This document shows, one piece after another, positions 24,775 to 37,645 of a stretch of 64,000 bases of DNA. Position numbers and translations under genes: made by a program. The notes beneath the pieces are model-generated. The model saw only the letters and a program-made list of their open reading frames with translations. It was not told the origin of the DNA and searched no databases. The stretch is from Lottia gigantea (taxonomy: Eukaryota; Mollusca; Gastropoda; Lottiidae): the NCBI RefSeq assembly GCF_000327385.1, contig NW_008707410.1, positions 415,034 to 479,033 of the forward strand, given 5' to 3'. How positions within the stretch are numbered: the first letter of the stretch is position 1; every line of letters starts with the position of its first letter.

Positions 24775-24942
24775 TTGGGCAAATGAGGACTGACAAACAC
24801 TGTGTGCAATGATATTTTACCAAGACAGCCACATTAGCCCACTTTTTGGGATTTCCATCTGTCAAGGTATCTTTGAATTTTTCATCATTGCACATTGCAT
24901 GGCTGGGTGTAGAAAATAGGATGTAAAACCTTATTTCAGACA
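24775..24942 (+). mobile_element. Degenerate SINE 3' half
   Basis: TCATCATTGCACATTGCATG followed by GCTGGGTGTAGAAAATAGGA and TGTAAAACC matches the SINE tail order. The copy runs directly into the array at 24943. Confidence 0.55.
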
Positions 24943-25395
24943 TGATTGGTACAGCCAGATCAACAGTCTACAGACAGGACTGGTAGTAAAATCAACAGTC
25001 TGCAGACATGACTAGTTGTCAGATCAACAGTCTACAGACATGACTGGTACAGTCAGATCAACAGTCTACAGACAGGACTGGTACAGTCAGATCAACAGTC
25101 TGCGGACATGACTGGTTGTCAGATCAACAGTCTACAGACATGACTGGTATAGTCAGATCAACAGTCTACAGACAGGACTGGTACAGTCAGATCAACAGTC
25201 TGCGGACATGACTGGTTGTCAGATCAACAGTCTACAGACATGACTGGTAGTCAGATCAACATTCTGCAGACATGACTAGTTGTCAGATCAACAGTCTACA
25301 GACATGACTGGTACAGTCAGATCAACAGTCTACAGACATGACTGGTACAGTCAGATCAACAGTCTACAGACATGACTGGTACAGCCAAATAAGTC
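24943..25395 (+). repeat. ~34-bp minisatellite with a 100-bp trimeric block
   Basis: About 13 units of CAGATCAACAGTCTACAGAC followed by ATGACTGGTACAGT. A three-unit block starting at the TGCGGACATG variant repeats at 25101 and 25201, so higher-order period is 100 bp. The core is shared with arrays at 13.5 and 61.5 kb. Confidence 0.93.
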
Positions 25396-25669
25396 TACTC
25401 TAATTAGAAATGACTGGGAAATACAACCAACTGTACATCAGTAAATAGCTATTGTACCCTATTAATTAATGTCTATTAGTAAGAATTTTAATTATTCTGC
25501 CTTTCCAAGATGAAAAATGTCAGGTTTTAAAATGTCAGAAGGTGATTTAATTAAAATATTTGTAAAATGTCAAATGAGTATACATAAGTCAGGTAACATT
25601 TTAGCTGGGTCAAGTAAGTCTGGTGGTTCATAGATTGTTTTTTCATGGTATGCTTTCACTGATATCTTT

Positions 25670-25990
25670 TGTGGAGAGTCCACAGAACTAACTTGATGTG
25701 CATTTGGGTTGACTATTGATCATTTCAGAGAGTCCACAAAGTCCATGTCAATGAACAATGAGTTATGTCAACTCAACATTTCTAACATAGCTAAGTATGG
25801 CATTAGGATTGTTAAGTTCCTTTTAGAGAGTCCACATGCCCAATGATGTTTATTTAACATTTTGGTTTTCACTCGAAAGTTTATGTTTATGTGCAATTCT
25901 GGTTTTGGTATTTCAACATCATGTTTAGAGAGTCTACACAGTATTCAGGGTTATAAACTCTATTTCAGCAGTCAGTCCACATCTTTGATA
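25670..25990 (+). repeat. Spaced GAGAGTCCACA motif, four copies
   Basis: GAGAGTCCACA near 25674, 25736 and 25833, and GAGAGTCTACA near 25927, with unrelated-looking spacers. One more GAGAGTCCAC lies near 50876. Probably the remnant of an ~60-95 bp tandem. Confidence 0.45.
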
Positions 25991-26379
25991 GTGTTTGTTA
26001 GGTTAAATGATTTATTCTGATCTTTATGTAGTGGTAATAGAATTGAATATCCAGTCTGCCATTAGAATATTTCCTTCAAGAAAACAACCCCCAATAAACA
26101 ACCAATAAAATAGCAGTAAATGTAGAAATAAAGCTTTTTAACCAATAAAAATGCAGGAAGTTAACGTGATGAAATCGTAAATAGGGATGTACTCAGGCAT
26201 CATTGATGATTCGTGACGATGTAACTTGTATTTATCGGATTTAATGAAGATTGGTTTCCATTAGAAACATGTTTGTAACAATGTCCCAGGTTTTTTAAAA
26301 CAACTCGGCTTAAACTTTTGGGATAGCGTGAGTGGGATAGGTGTTAGGAAAACAAAACATCACTTAATTCTGCTGGGCT

Positions 26380-27045
26380 ACATTGTACTATTGCTAGTCT
26401 ATAGAAACACCAGACATAACCTAAGCTAATATTTCAGAGGATGGTCTGAGGTTTTTTGGGTTAGTCCAGGTTATCTGAAAAATATTGAGGGTGTTTACTG
26501 TCGTACTATTATCAGTTTATAGAAACACCAGACATCATTTAACTCTGGATTATACTCTGGAGGATAGTCCACTATAGTATTGTCTGTTTATAGAAACACC
26601 AGACATCATTTGACTCTGGAGGATAGTCCACTATAGTATTGTCTGTTTATAGAAACACCAGACATCATTTGACTCTGGATTATACTCTGGAGGATGGTCC
26701 ACTATAGTATTGTCTGTTTATAGAAACACCAGACATCATTTGACTCTGGGTTATACTCTGGAGGATAGTCAACTATAGTATTGTCTGTTTATAGAAACAC
26801 CAGACATCATTTGACTCTGGATTATACTCTGCAGGATAGTCCACTATAGTATTGTCTGTTTATAGAAACACCAGAAATCATTTAACTCTGGGTTATACTC
26901 TGCAGGATAGTCCACTATAGTATTGTCTGTTTATAGAAACACCAGACATCATTTAACTCTGGGTTATACTCTGCAGGATAGTTCACTATAGTATTGTCTG
27001 TTGATTAAAACACCATACATCTCTTAACTCTGGTTTATATTCCAG
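26380..27045 (+). repeat. ~60-72 bp minisatellite, about 8 copies
   Basis: Units carry TTTATAGAAACACCAGACAT, then CATTTGACTCTGGATTATAC, then a TCTGGAGGATAGTCCACTAT segment. One unit lacks the ATTATACTCTGG part (59 bp). Related sequence lies in reverse orientation at 39290-39700. Confidence 0.92.
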
Positions 27046-27220
27046 AGGGGTGTACATATGATGGTTTAATTTCAAGTGGTGTTATTTTGTCTGGTGTCCT
27101 CGTATTTATTGAGTGGTCTGTGTGGAAAGTTTGGTTTCAATGCAAAGGTTATTATGCTAATCATGATAAGAACTTGTTTATTCTCTATATTAAAAAATAG
27201 TTTTCTTTTTTGGAGATTCT

Positions 27221-27532
27221 AAAGGGACAGATGTGTCATTCTTTTTGACCAATCATACTTTAGCCTCAGAAATGGGATTTTTTTTTAGCAAAGCCAATCA
27301 GCAATAGTGTTCACAGCTAACTGTCATAATTTGAGCCTCAAAATTCATGTGTGTCCAGAATTATCCGTGTTAAAATGACGACTCAGCATTGTAAGATACA
27401 CTGTGATATATAGAAAAGATACATATAGAAATTGTGAGTAAAATTCCTAGTTTGAAGTATTTTTGAAGGAATTATGTGATTTTTGTACATTTCTAGAACT
27501 TCTGAAGATTATTTACATAGAATGGCGCATTG
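27221..27532 (+). mobile_element. MITE copy 3 (relative of 3909-4168)
   Basis: Starts AAAGGGACAGATGTGTCATT and carries GACCAATCATACTTTAGCCT, GTGTTCACAG, GTCCAGAATTATCC and TTTTGAAGGAATTATGTGAT in family order. The right end is a decayed ATGGCGCATTG. It holds about 50 extra bases near 27370-27430 relative to copy 1. Confidence 0.7.
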
Positions 27533-29990
27533 AAATAATTACCTTTGAAAGCTATTGCACCTTTATAATTTTATGTTGATAGTAAAATTTCATTAAATGA
27601 AACTATGTTGATATTTTTTATTCATTAACTGAAGATGAAACTTAATAAAATCTGATTAAAACCAACCAAAATAACTTACTTTCAAAAATTCATCAACTTT
27701 TTTGCAATGTAGATTTTTTATAAACTATTGCTATGACAACAAATTATAACATTCAGAAGATTTTAATAAGAGACTTGTAATTTTCAAGATCTACTTTGAA
27801 CATTATTTTAGAAAATTCTAGATAGAAGAAATTAAACTCATTAAAAATTGAACCGTCAATAGTTAATCAGTGTTTTTGCTGGATTTAATTATCTTTTAAT
27901 ATTTCTATAAATTTATATTATTATCCTCAAAATAATCAGTTAGTTTTTAATTTGTACTAATGAGAGAGGAAATTCATTATTTCTGAAAATGTTTCTCTAA
28001 AGGATGTTTTCTTGTATCTTCAAGATGTAGATTTATACAATATCTCTGTATTTTAAACAGAGTTAATTTTTGCTATTTTTGAATCATTGTTAACAAAATT
28101 TTAAGATAGAATCCAGATTTTGAAAAATGCAGCATTCTGATTGTTATAAATAATTTTTGACTATTATTAGAATATTAATGTTATCTGCAGTTATGCATTT
28201 AAGAAATTTCTTATTAGCCCCCTTTGGATGTAAAAGTTATTGTTCACTATTTGATGCTGATTTGCACTCCCATGCTGTAGTTTACAAAATAAACCAGTGC
28301 CAAAAATTTGAAGAATTACAGACATAGGATCTATATGGGATATATAGTTTAAAATGTCAACAGATAGAATTGTATTGATCTTTATTTCTTCCTTTACAGA
28401 TAATTATTTCTGTTAATCAAATTTTACACTTAAACAGATACATAATTGATAGGCTTTGACATTATTGGACAAAATGTTTTCCCAAAAAGTTTCTGTCAAG
28501 ATGAAATTTCTTACAATTTTTCAAGTGCTTTTATGACCATTTTATGAAAAATTTCACAATCATCATTTTATTTTTTCTGAGGATAGAAAGTTTCTTATAT
28601 TTTAATTATGACTTCTAGGTTAAAATACTTGATTCATTAATAATTACTGTCTTAACATTGAATAAAATTATACATCAAATTATAATCAACCAAAACTTTA
28701 ACCTTAACATCAAAAATCTCTGTAAAAAGTGTTCTCATGTTCATATATTTTTTACCAAGGTAAACACGCCCACTGTACTCTTTTGAACATTGATTTTGAA
28801 ATATGATTTATTTTTTTAATGTAATTAGCAACTATCATGTGCTCTTCAACCAAAGAGTCACATTGGCTCTTCCAAGTTTGTTTGAGAATGCAATTTTCAG
28901 ATCAGAAGACATTATTGTTGACATAAATTTTGCAGCACCCAAAATTTAAAATTTATACTTGAATGGCATAGATTTTGAAGGTATTTTTGAAACCTTAGAA
29001 TTTAAACTTATTTCTAACATAGGTATATTGAATAAGTTGAGTTTTGTGTTTTGTCATGTTTCTTTTGTTAGTTTTCATGCATTAGTTTGGTGTGGAGGAG
29101 GGGAAGTTGTGAAGATCATTGAAATTGGACACAACACATTGCTTCTTCTTTCCTGTTCAGTGAGTATTTGCTCATTCAGGGCATTCCAAATATAAAGATC
29201 ACATCCCAGTTCCCTTGAGTCCTCTTCAGGATTTCTTATCTGACGAAGGTGTCAACAGCAAGAGATGAGCTTTTTTAGCCTAATATTTAGATCTGTAGCA
29301 AAGCCATCTATTTTTATATAACATCAAAACATGTTGTCTTTCTTGACAGCATTATGAAATCTTATTTATATTAAATTTAACCCTTATTCCTTACCATTTT
29401 TACTGATGATGATTTTATATCTGAAACCCATATTGACAACATTAGATTGTCAGTTATTTGAAATTTATCCACCATTCCATATCGTAACATAACTCTTGTC
29501 AATTAAAATAAGAAATATAACTATCCTTCAAATAATATTTGATCTCCTGCATCCTTTTTTATGGCTGGACAAACAAACATTCTGTGCGACATCTGACGAG
29601 ATATTTTCTATGTTTTATCACGATGGGGGATTAAGTGTCTAGTTCATTATGAAGAAACAAGACCCAAGTAATTCTGAGATCTATAATTGTTCGACTCAAC
29701 AAGAAATACTTCTGTCTTGTTCTTGACTCTTATCTCAACTAAACAATTTTTATCAAATATTTTCTTAAAGTGACTGTTGTGAGTTTATTCACATATGATA
29801 CTGGATACTGTGCTTCATTAGAATGTGAGTTTGCTTTTCTGCCGTGGTCAGTGCTTTTTTCAATCAAAATAAGTGACTTTATCTGGATATAAGTGAAGAT
29901 ATCAGCTAGTGCTGTGAATATTTGCCATTATAGCTTTTACCTATTCTTAAAGTGAAAGTGTATTTTCACTTTGATATGATATTGGATTTT
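27533..29990. other. Intronic sequence, nothing recognised
   Basis: One of the longest stretches without arrays. AT-rich. The open frame at 28959-29195 lacks an acceptor and protein-like composition. No feature is supported. Confidence 0.35.
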
Positions 29991-30029
29991 ATTTTTGAGT
30001 TAGTTCTGTAAGTTTAAATAAAGTCAGAG

Positions 30030-30440
30030 TGGCTCAGTGTTTTCTTTTTCTTAGTGGACAGATTTGGATATGGTTATGAATTCAGTCCTGAGCCTGTCAG
30101 TGCTTCAATGGTCATGTTATGAATATCTAATTGAGGGGAATATGTTTTATAATTATGAGGTTTGAGGTCTCATTTCTGTCTTGGCTAGTGCTTCGGTGAA
30201 TTTGTTGATTTCTGTCTTCATGGAGACCTGTGTATTTATGGATTAAGTCCTATGCCAGTGAAATACATTACTTCTCATATTTCTGTCTTGGCCAGTGCTT
30301 TTGTGTTTTTCTTGATATGTCTTTATTGAGATATATTTATGGATTCGGTTCTAAGCTAGTGAGCTATGTAAAATGTTACATTTCTGTCTTGGCTAGTGCT
30401 TCTGTGTTTACGTTGATTTCTGTAACACTGGAAAGAAGGT
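30030..30440 (+). repeat. Degenerate ~110-bp tandem
   Basis: TTTCTGTCTTGGCTAGTGCT or TTTCTGTCTTGGCCAGTGCT near 30173, 30281 and 30390, each followed by a TGTGTTT-like then GTTGATTTCTG-like segment and by TATTTATGGATT. GGCCAGTGCTTCT recurs alone near 38913. Confidence 0.6.
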
Positions 30441-30949
30441 GAATATTCTTAGAATCTAGCCAGTAATTAAAGAGCTATAAATTGAGTTTCCTCTCTGACT
30501 GTAAATAGACAAATTGGTCTATTATGTATATTAATTGGCCCAGAAGTTTAACCTGTGGCTCTTTAGTCATTGTATATATTAGTTGTGACATACACCATAG
30601 TTAAAATCACTAATGTCAGAAAGATTCTTGATGGTCCAGTGTAGGGCTTATCCTTAATTATAATATACTTCTATGACGCAAAAATTACCCAAGAAATTAA
30701 AAATTTTGACAGGTTTTTAATGTAGTATTTACAGGGTTTTTCAATTGAACTATTTCCATTACTAAGCAATTATTGATCGATAGTCTGATAATGATAATTG
30801 ATCTTAGTTTGGTAATTTATACCCAGCCCTTATTATGGGGAATATTTTCAAATTTTCCCACCAGGTGTCATAGATGCAGATTAGAGGGAACATGGAAGGC
30901 AGTGCCTTGTCATTCAAATTCTTCACTTAACAGTTGACCCTGTTTGAAA

Positions 30950-31150
30950 ACTGAGTAAATGAAAATAAAATGAAATGTAGTTTTATGTCCTACTGTTCTG
31001 CACCTTACTAAGCTAATGAAATAGAGTTTTATAACATATTCTGGACTGATGAAATGAAATGAAATGGAATTTTATGTCCTGCTGTTCTGTAACTAGGGCT
31101 AATGAAATGGAATTTTACTTCTTTTACTGAACTTAGTTGATCTTTAAATG
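30950..31150 (-). repeat. SINE-tail units in reverse orientation (array A)
   Basis: AAATGAAATGTAGTTTTATG, TCCTACTGTTCTGCACCTTA and GCTAATGAAAT segments read, on the minus strand, as the SINE 3' tail (AGTAGGA, then CATAAAACTACATTTCATTT). About three diverged units. Confidence 0.75.
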
Positions 31151-31494
31151 TGATACAGTTTTGTACCTAATTGGGCTATTGATAAAGCGTTACATTTGAC
31201 TTTTTTTGCACTTAGTTAATAATTAATGCCCAACATTGTGTTAATCATGAACACCTATCAGTGTTAATTAACGTCTATCAGTGTTAAGTGAAGGAAATTT
31301 TGAAAGAATAACTCCCCCAATGGCTTGAAAATAAGACAAACTATCTGTTCTGGGATAAGATCTTCTTGTTGACTTGGACTGGTCTATTAGCATTATTATT
31401 ATGTTGGACTTCCTTCTATTAATCACTGTTCTTTACTCCCACTAGTACTAGACTAGAAAATAGATACAAAGTCACAAACCTCATTCAATCATAT

Positions 31495-31812
31495 TAGATC
31501 AAATGTTGTTTTATATCCTACTGTTCTGTACCTTATTTGTTACTGAAATGAAATGGAATTCTTTTTACCCTGCTATTCGGTATCTTAGTGGTCTCATTAA
31601 ATGAAATGAAATGAAGTTTTACATCATACAGCTCTGAAATGAAATGAAGTTTTACATCATACAGCTCTGAAATGAAATGAAGTTTTACAGCTCTGAAATG
31701 AAATGAAGTTTTACATCATACAGCTCTGAAATGAAATGAAGTTTTACATCATACAGCTTTGAATGAAATGAAATGAGGTTTTTATGTCATACAGCTCGGT
31801 ACTTTATTTCAC
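31495..31812 (-). repeat. SINE-tail minisatellite in reverse orientation (array B)
   Basis: About seven units of GAAATGAAATGAAGTTTTAC followed by ATCATACAGCTCT, about 34 bp each, with one shorter unit near 31681. On the minus strand it reads ATGTAAAACTTCATTTCATT, again the SINE tail. The flanking left part (31495-31580) holds older, longer units. Confidence 0.88.
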
Positions 31813-33530
31813 TAACTTTTTTTTATCTTGGTTTGTAGAATTTAAATCTATGAGTTGATATGAATGTCCTAGGCTTACAAAAAGTAAGAAACATTGCTCA
31901 GACCTGAAAACAGGCAACATCATACTTTGAGGAATGAAGAAAGGTTTATATAAGGATTTTGACATTAATATTCTAAACATCATTATCAGATTTTATATCA
32001 TACTTATTATCATTAATCACACAGTCATTATCTTAATTAGCATCTTTGTTAATTAGCCATTGATATGACAAACTGAAATAGAACTTCAACCTCCACTGCT
32101 GAAATCAGAATTTTGTCTGTTTGTTGTAAGGGTCATAGTTAATAGTGGAAAGTCAAAAAGCTACAGATTATTTTTTATTTCTATATCTATAGTTCAAGAA
32201 ATATATAGATTTAATGATTTATATTCACATTTTATTCCATGTCTATGAAACAAATCTCAAAGGAGTACCTTACATTTTAAATATGTATTAATTTTCACTT
32301 CCATTTGTCAAAAGTGTGTTTATCTCTTGTTCAGACTATCTATTTTCAATGGCAGTAATTGGATATTTTTGCTTCAATTCTGATCTGATTAGGATTCCGC
32401 TCTGCCCTTTAAAAGAAAGTTGATCTGACTGGTGACATTATAAAAGATTGTATGATACCTTATCAATTGGTAGAGAGAAGAGTTGCTAATTATTTGCTGG
32501 CAATTTGATAAGTCGTACTTGATGCTTCTAGTTTATAATTATCTTAATTTTCACTTTACCAGCTGAGCTTAATTTCAGCTTTCACTGATCAGTACTGAAA
32601 TTTAATGACATTTCCTGCTATTCTATCTTAAAAGTACCATACTTATCATCATGTCCAAACCACGCCCCCATACGTCATACTTCCTCAAGACTGTGGTAAT
32701 ACATGTGAGGAAAATTATGTATTCATAGCTAAATATTGTCCAATCAAAATTAGCCCTGATATCTTTTTAGGAAATCAAAGGCATTCAAATCACTCGTATT
32801 AGAAGCCTTAACAAAACGAAAGCAGCTTGCTAAGTTTTGAAGATATAGAATTGAGTAAGATTTCTAGTAAAGAATTGAAACTGATAGAAATCAAAATGGT
32901 ACTGTGTTTTGTTAATATGACCTCCACCTCTTTTTTATTTATGCTCTACCTTAACTGCAGTGTGATTTGTCAGATATTAATAGCACCAGTCTCATTCCCA
33001 TGCCCACAAAACAAAGTATAGAGGGCTTAGTTTAATACACGTTTATAAGACAATGTCAAAATGCAATGCATAGTTATTAAACATAGATTAGTATTTAGTT
33101 TCTTTTTTGTTTTCTGTGATCTTGCTAGTTTTCTACCACAGTCCCCAATTAAAGAGTGTCAAGTAGAACATTTTTCAGTATAACTTAACCAAACTGTAGA
33201 TATAAAAACTTCTTAGAAGGCAGACAAAAAATATGTGGAAACAAACTAAAAGAAACTAAATTGTATCTAAGTTTAATTACATTGTGAAAGTAAGAACTCT
33301 TGTCACTTCACTTGATACTAACTTCAATCATATTCTGCTGATATTATCAATATCATGGTGTCTTTGATCTTAACTTTTAAGGAAAATTTAGATGACTACT
33401 TCCCTTTAATATTCAGAAGCCAATAAGGAATATAAGAAAGTCGTGTATTCTTTGATTTGAATTAATTTGGCTTGTAACACTTTAGATGAATAGATATGAG
33501 TATACATATATATATTGGGGTTCATTTAAA
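31813..33530. other. Intronic sequence, nothing recognised
   Basis: AT-rich, no supported exon. The open frame at 32827-33021 has no splice context. Confidence 0.35.
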
Positions 33531-33533
33531 TAT

Positions 33534-33690
33534 AATATACTAGAATTTATTGGTTACTGAGTGTAGATTTGTGTATAATGGAAGAAAGGATAATCTCAGA
33601 TATCTTGAAGCTATATTACATCTTCACTATAATATACTAGAATTTATTGGGTTACAGAATGTAGATTTGTGTATAATGGAAGAAAAGATT
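33534..33690 (+). repeat. ~97-bp tandem duplication interrupted by a MITE
   Basis: AATATACTAGAATTTATTGG begins at 33534 and again at 33631. Both are followed by a GTGTAGATTTGTGTATAATGG-like stretch and GAAGAAA. The second copy stops at the pogo-type element starting at 33692. Confidence 0.8.
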
Positions 33691-34424
33691 ACAGTGGAGC
33701 CGCGTTTATCCGGTTGCCGATAATCCGGAAACCCTGATATCTGCACGCTTTTTACTGGGAACGGAATATTTACTATGTAAAAGTAACCGCTAAGGTTTCC
33801 GGTTCCGCACAGCTGTGATTAAATTCTATAGTAAATAGTATTTATCATTCGGTCGCATGTTACCGTATGTTCTTCTAACTGGCTTCCAGATTAGCGGTAT
33901 GTATGTCGCGTGATTGTTGTTTAATAAATCCTCATTATGAGATTAAGCAATTAATTCATTAGTATTATTCATGATGCCTCGTTGATCGGTGTTCAATAAA
34001 TCGTTATTTGAGAATATGTGGTTAATTTAATGATCATGTGTATGCTTTCTTTCGTTCAGTAATACTTGAATTCAGTTTTTCGTTCAGTCATACTCGAACT
34101 TCATCATGGCTACGGAACACATCAACCATTATTGCTACGATGATACGGCACAGTAAATTATGTTTATAAATTTTAAGGAATGATATTGTTATTACTATAC
34201 TATGAGAGTGAAATAAAATGAAAAATTATAAACAATCGTGGTTCTTCACGACGTATTGGTCCTATAAAGTACACACATGTCTATCACATGTTGCATACTG
34301 GTGTCCTAATAGGAAGGGATATAACTCTAGTTATGGAATGGCATGTTTCAACTATCCGGATTTTCGTTAAACCGCACGATTTTATCGGGAACAGGAATGT
34401 GTGGATAAACGAGGCTCCACTGTA
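33690..34424. mobile_element. pogo/Tigger-type non-autonomous transposon, 731 bp, TA target duplication
   Basis: CAGTGGAGCCGCGTTTATCC at 33692 and, inverted, CAGTGGAGCCTCGTTTATCC at the right end (finishing at 34422) form a near-perfect 20-bp terminal inverted repeat. TA flanks both sides (33690-33691 and 34423-34424). Subterminal regions are also loosely inverted (TCCGGA and GGGAAC motifs). The CAGTG-start TIR with TA duplication is typical of pogo-like Tc1/mariner elements. Inside, only a 16-codon ATG frame (34106, M-A-T-E-H-I-N-H-Y) is seen, so transposase is absent and the copy must rely on an autonomous partner. Confidence 0.88.
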
Positions 34425-35205
34425 TCTTGCTGGGACTGCGGAATTGATCAGTTTGATCAAATCATAGACGAATTGTACGTTAGCTTTTTATTTCTGTAGA
34501 CTACTCATTGAACAACATCCCTATATTCAAAGCTAAAATGGAACAGAATTTTAAATAATATAGTTCAAAAAATGATAACCTATATTTGAATTTTCTTGAT
34601 CAAAAAGTTGTAGTTGCAGTGATACCATATTAAGATAATATTTGCATTTTTTCTCATAATAAAATAGTGATATAACTAAATATTCATAGTAATTGTTATT
34701 TTTGAAAGTTATGAAATATGAAGTTCAATTATTGAAGTTTGGTAATGATAGTTTTTCTCAGTTGAAATATTGAAATATTAATAGCAATCTCTTACAACTA
34801 CCTTTACACTAATTCTTAATACACTCTACCTTGGCTGTATTTACATCTAACATATTCATTATTCCCTGTGGTGTGGCTTAATTTTCCCTACCCAGTTATT
34901 CTTGACGCCCTCTAGGTTGGCTGTGTTTATGTCAAACATTAATCTCTTTAAGTGAGCAGATAATCAGATGAATCATGTTCTATGGACAAAAGCTGACAGT
35001 TGGAGAAATCAAGTCTGTTAGTTGATGGATTAGTGATGGTTAAATTAATTCTCAAATACTTAGGAAAACGAAGCCAACGTTCATTTTACGATTCTCGTGA
35101 TGCCATATTTTGACAGCCCGCACGGTGATAAATGATACATTTAGCGAATGATTACCATCGTCACGTCATACCTCCAATTTTTACATCATAGATTACGAAA
35201 TATTG
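34425..35205. other. Intronic sequence, nothing recognised
   Basis: AT-rich. The 35060-35190 stretch is richer in CpG (ACGATTCTCGTGATGCC, GCCCGCACGGTG, CATCGTCACGTCATACC) than its surroundings, without a feature that I can name. Confidence 0.3.
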
Positions 35206-35735
35206 GATATAGATTTGATGTTTGTTTTTTTAGAATCTGTGGGAAAAATTGTGCAATTGTGTTTTGGAATTCTTCTAGCTATGAAGGTAAATTTAAGTTA
35301 CAGGAACCACATTACTAGGATATGATTTTTAGAAGATTTGATGTTTTTTTTAGAATTACAGATCACTGTGGGAAAAATTGTGATGTTATTAAAAGATTGT
35401 AAAAGAGGATTTCTATCCTGTGTATGTGTTTTGGAAATCTTCTAGCCTTGAGGTTAGCTTGAATGGTATTTATGATTGTGATTCAATAATCTAGTTTGGA
35501 ATTTCAGGAACCACATAACTTAGACATGACTTTTAGTAGTTTTATTGTTTTGATGTGGATTTTACAGAGTTTGGGAAATAAGAATTTTGTTAAAAGATTG
35601 TAAAAGAGGATTCCTATCCTTTGTTTGTGTTTTGAAAATCTTCTAGCTTTGAATGGTATTTATAATAGTGATGTAGTAATCTAGTGTGTAACTACATAAC
35701 TTTAGTATGACTTTTTAGAGGTTTTATAGTTTGAA
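35206..35735 (+). repeat. Degenerate ~180-bp tandem, 3 copies
   Basis: GATTGTAAAAGAGGATT, then CTATCCT, then TGTGTTTTG and AATCTTCTAGC recur near 35270, 35395 and 35597. A TAACTTAGACATGACTTTTAG-like stretch follows each. Well diverged. Confidence 0.55.
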
Positions 35736-36665
35736 GCTGCATTTTTTTTAACTTTTAAATGTTAAAATGGAATCCATATTAATCAAAATTGATAAAGTTA
35801 AATTGATGAGGATTCTGTCCTGAGCACAGGTCATGACCCTGAGATGAGATCCAAAAAATTGGACCAAGATGATATTGGACAGAAAACACAGAATAAAAGT
35901 ATTAAAAAAATTGAAAGATGAATTACGGAAAATATTTGAAGAAGAATGGAATCCACAAAATACAAAAGGTTGCCAAGCTAAATTGATACAAAAAGAATTA
36001 CAGATATCTTAAAAATGCGGAATCCACTCAGACACCTGTCATGTTTTGTGCATAGCATCTTGTTATATATGACGTTTTATCTTGACATGCTTTCATATAT
36101 GAATACCTACACATACAGGTTATTAGTTGATTGGCTGCCATATTTAATTTTAATGTATGCAAAAGTTATCTTGAGTTAAACCCAGTTGCAGAGTAGCATC
36201 AGGTGTTCCTGCAGGAAGAACTGCTCCTACTTTTGCTGTTTGGTTGTAGGCCAACTGGGTCCTGAAAACTCATAATGCTTTGTATAATGGTATAGGTCAT
36301 GATATGCTGTCTAAAACAGGTGCTCAGGATGAGTGTACTTGTTCTATTTGCATACAGAAGTTGCTGGTCAGCTTGGTACAGTCATGATATGCTGTGTACA
36401 ATAGAAAAGATAATGAGCAACAGTGTGTGTGTGTCCCTCTAAACCATAATAATTTAATTAGGATAATTCAACATAAGTCAATGATGAATTTTGATATCAG
36501 GGGACATAATTAAGCTATGATTATGAATGACGTAAAAGGATTGTGTTGGTGGATTAATCAAATTATAATATGGATGATTACATAAATCTCCCAAGACCAT
36601 AAATATGTTACATTGATGGGTTGAAAGATTTAGTTGTTAAAGAGATTTATTTAGGGGCTTCTACA
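35736..36665. other. Intronic sequence, nothing recognised
   Basis: Ordinary AT-rich DNA. A GTCATGATATGCTGT phrase occurs twice near 36297 and 36382, part of a weak local duplication. Confidence 0.3.
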
Positions 36666-36669
36666 TGAA

Positions 36670-37210
36670 CATTGCGACTGTCCAAGCAGATCTGTTCAGC
36701 TATCCTTGAAGACTTTACAAATCCACAGACCTAGCAGACAACAATCCAACTTCCTTCTGACTGACCTGTTCTTCGGTCTTAGCAGATGAAATCTAACTAG
36801 CTTCTGACCAAGCTATCACGCTGTCCAAGCAGAGGACAATCCAACTTGCTTCTGACTGAACTATCACACTGTCCAAGCAGAGGACAATCCAATTTGGTTC
36901 CGTCTGAGCTATCACACTGTCTTAACAGACAGCAATCCAACTTTTTTCTGACTGAATTATGACACTGTCCTATCAGACAGCAATTCAACTTGCTTCTGAC
37001 TGAGCTGTTCCTCTGTCTTAGCAGATGAAATCTAACTAGCTTCTGACTGAGCTTTTGCACTCTGCTGGCAGATACCAATTTAACATGCTTTTACTGAACT
37101 ATGACACTGTCCAAGCAGTGGACAATCCAATTTGATTCTGACCAAGCTATCACACTGAGCTATCAGACAGCGATCCAACTTGTTTCAGACTGAGCTATCA
37201 ATCTGCAGAA
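36670..37210 (-). repeat. 48-bp minisatellite, about 11 diverged copies
   Basis: Units carry CTGTCCAAGCAGAGGACAAT, then CCAACTTGCTTCTGACTGAG, then CTATCACA. CCAAGCAGAGG is at 36834 and 36882 (48 bp). Period divisible by three keeps a minus-strand frame open for 93 codons as a 16-residue repeat. Composition and divergence look like satellite drift, not protein selection. Confidence 0.9.
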
Positions 37211-37419
37211 ACATGATTGGTATCAATTGACTGGTATCAAATTTTATTCTGATTGAGGAGATTGTAAGTTGGAATATTAATCATTTAAACAAGATATTGC
37301 AGTATAATATTGACCTTCAGTTGACTCTCTTTCTTCTCATTTTGAAATATGTTATAATGTATTAGTTCCAGGAGTTAGTATTAGTTTTATTGAATTTGTA
37401 TAATGTTAAGGTTTGAATT

Positions 37420-37645
37420 TTTTTCAACTTTATATCAGTTTTAGATTCATATTGATTTAAATTGTTTTAAATTGTTTTCAACTTTGTATTTGATTTAAAT
37501 TGGTTTTAAATTGTTTTCAACTTGGTATTGGTTTTAAATTGTTTTCGACTTTGTATTGGTTTTGAATTGTTTTCAACATGAATTAGTTTTGAATTTGTTT
37601 TGTTTTCATTGTTTTGTTTTTTTAAATTGTATTCTTTTTGGTATT
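37420..37645 (+). repeat. Short TTTTAAATTGTTTTCAACTT tandem
   Basis: About seven units of 30-45 bp built from GGTTTTAAATTG and TTTTCAACTTTGTATT. T-rich and strand-asymmetric. Confidence 0.8.

Noticed and set aside
36797-37078. 93-codon minus-strand repeat frame
   Set aside because: 48-bp satellite unit divisible by three; the units diverge without preserving amino acids.
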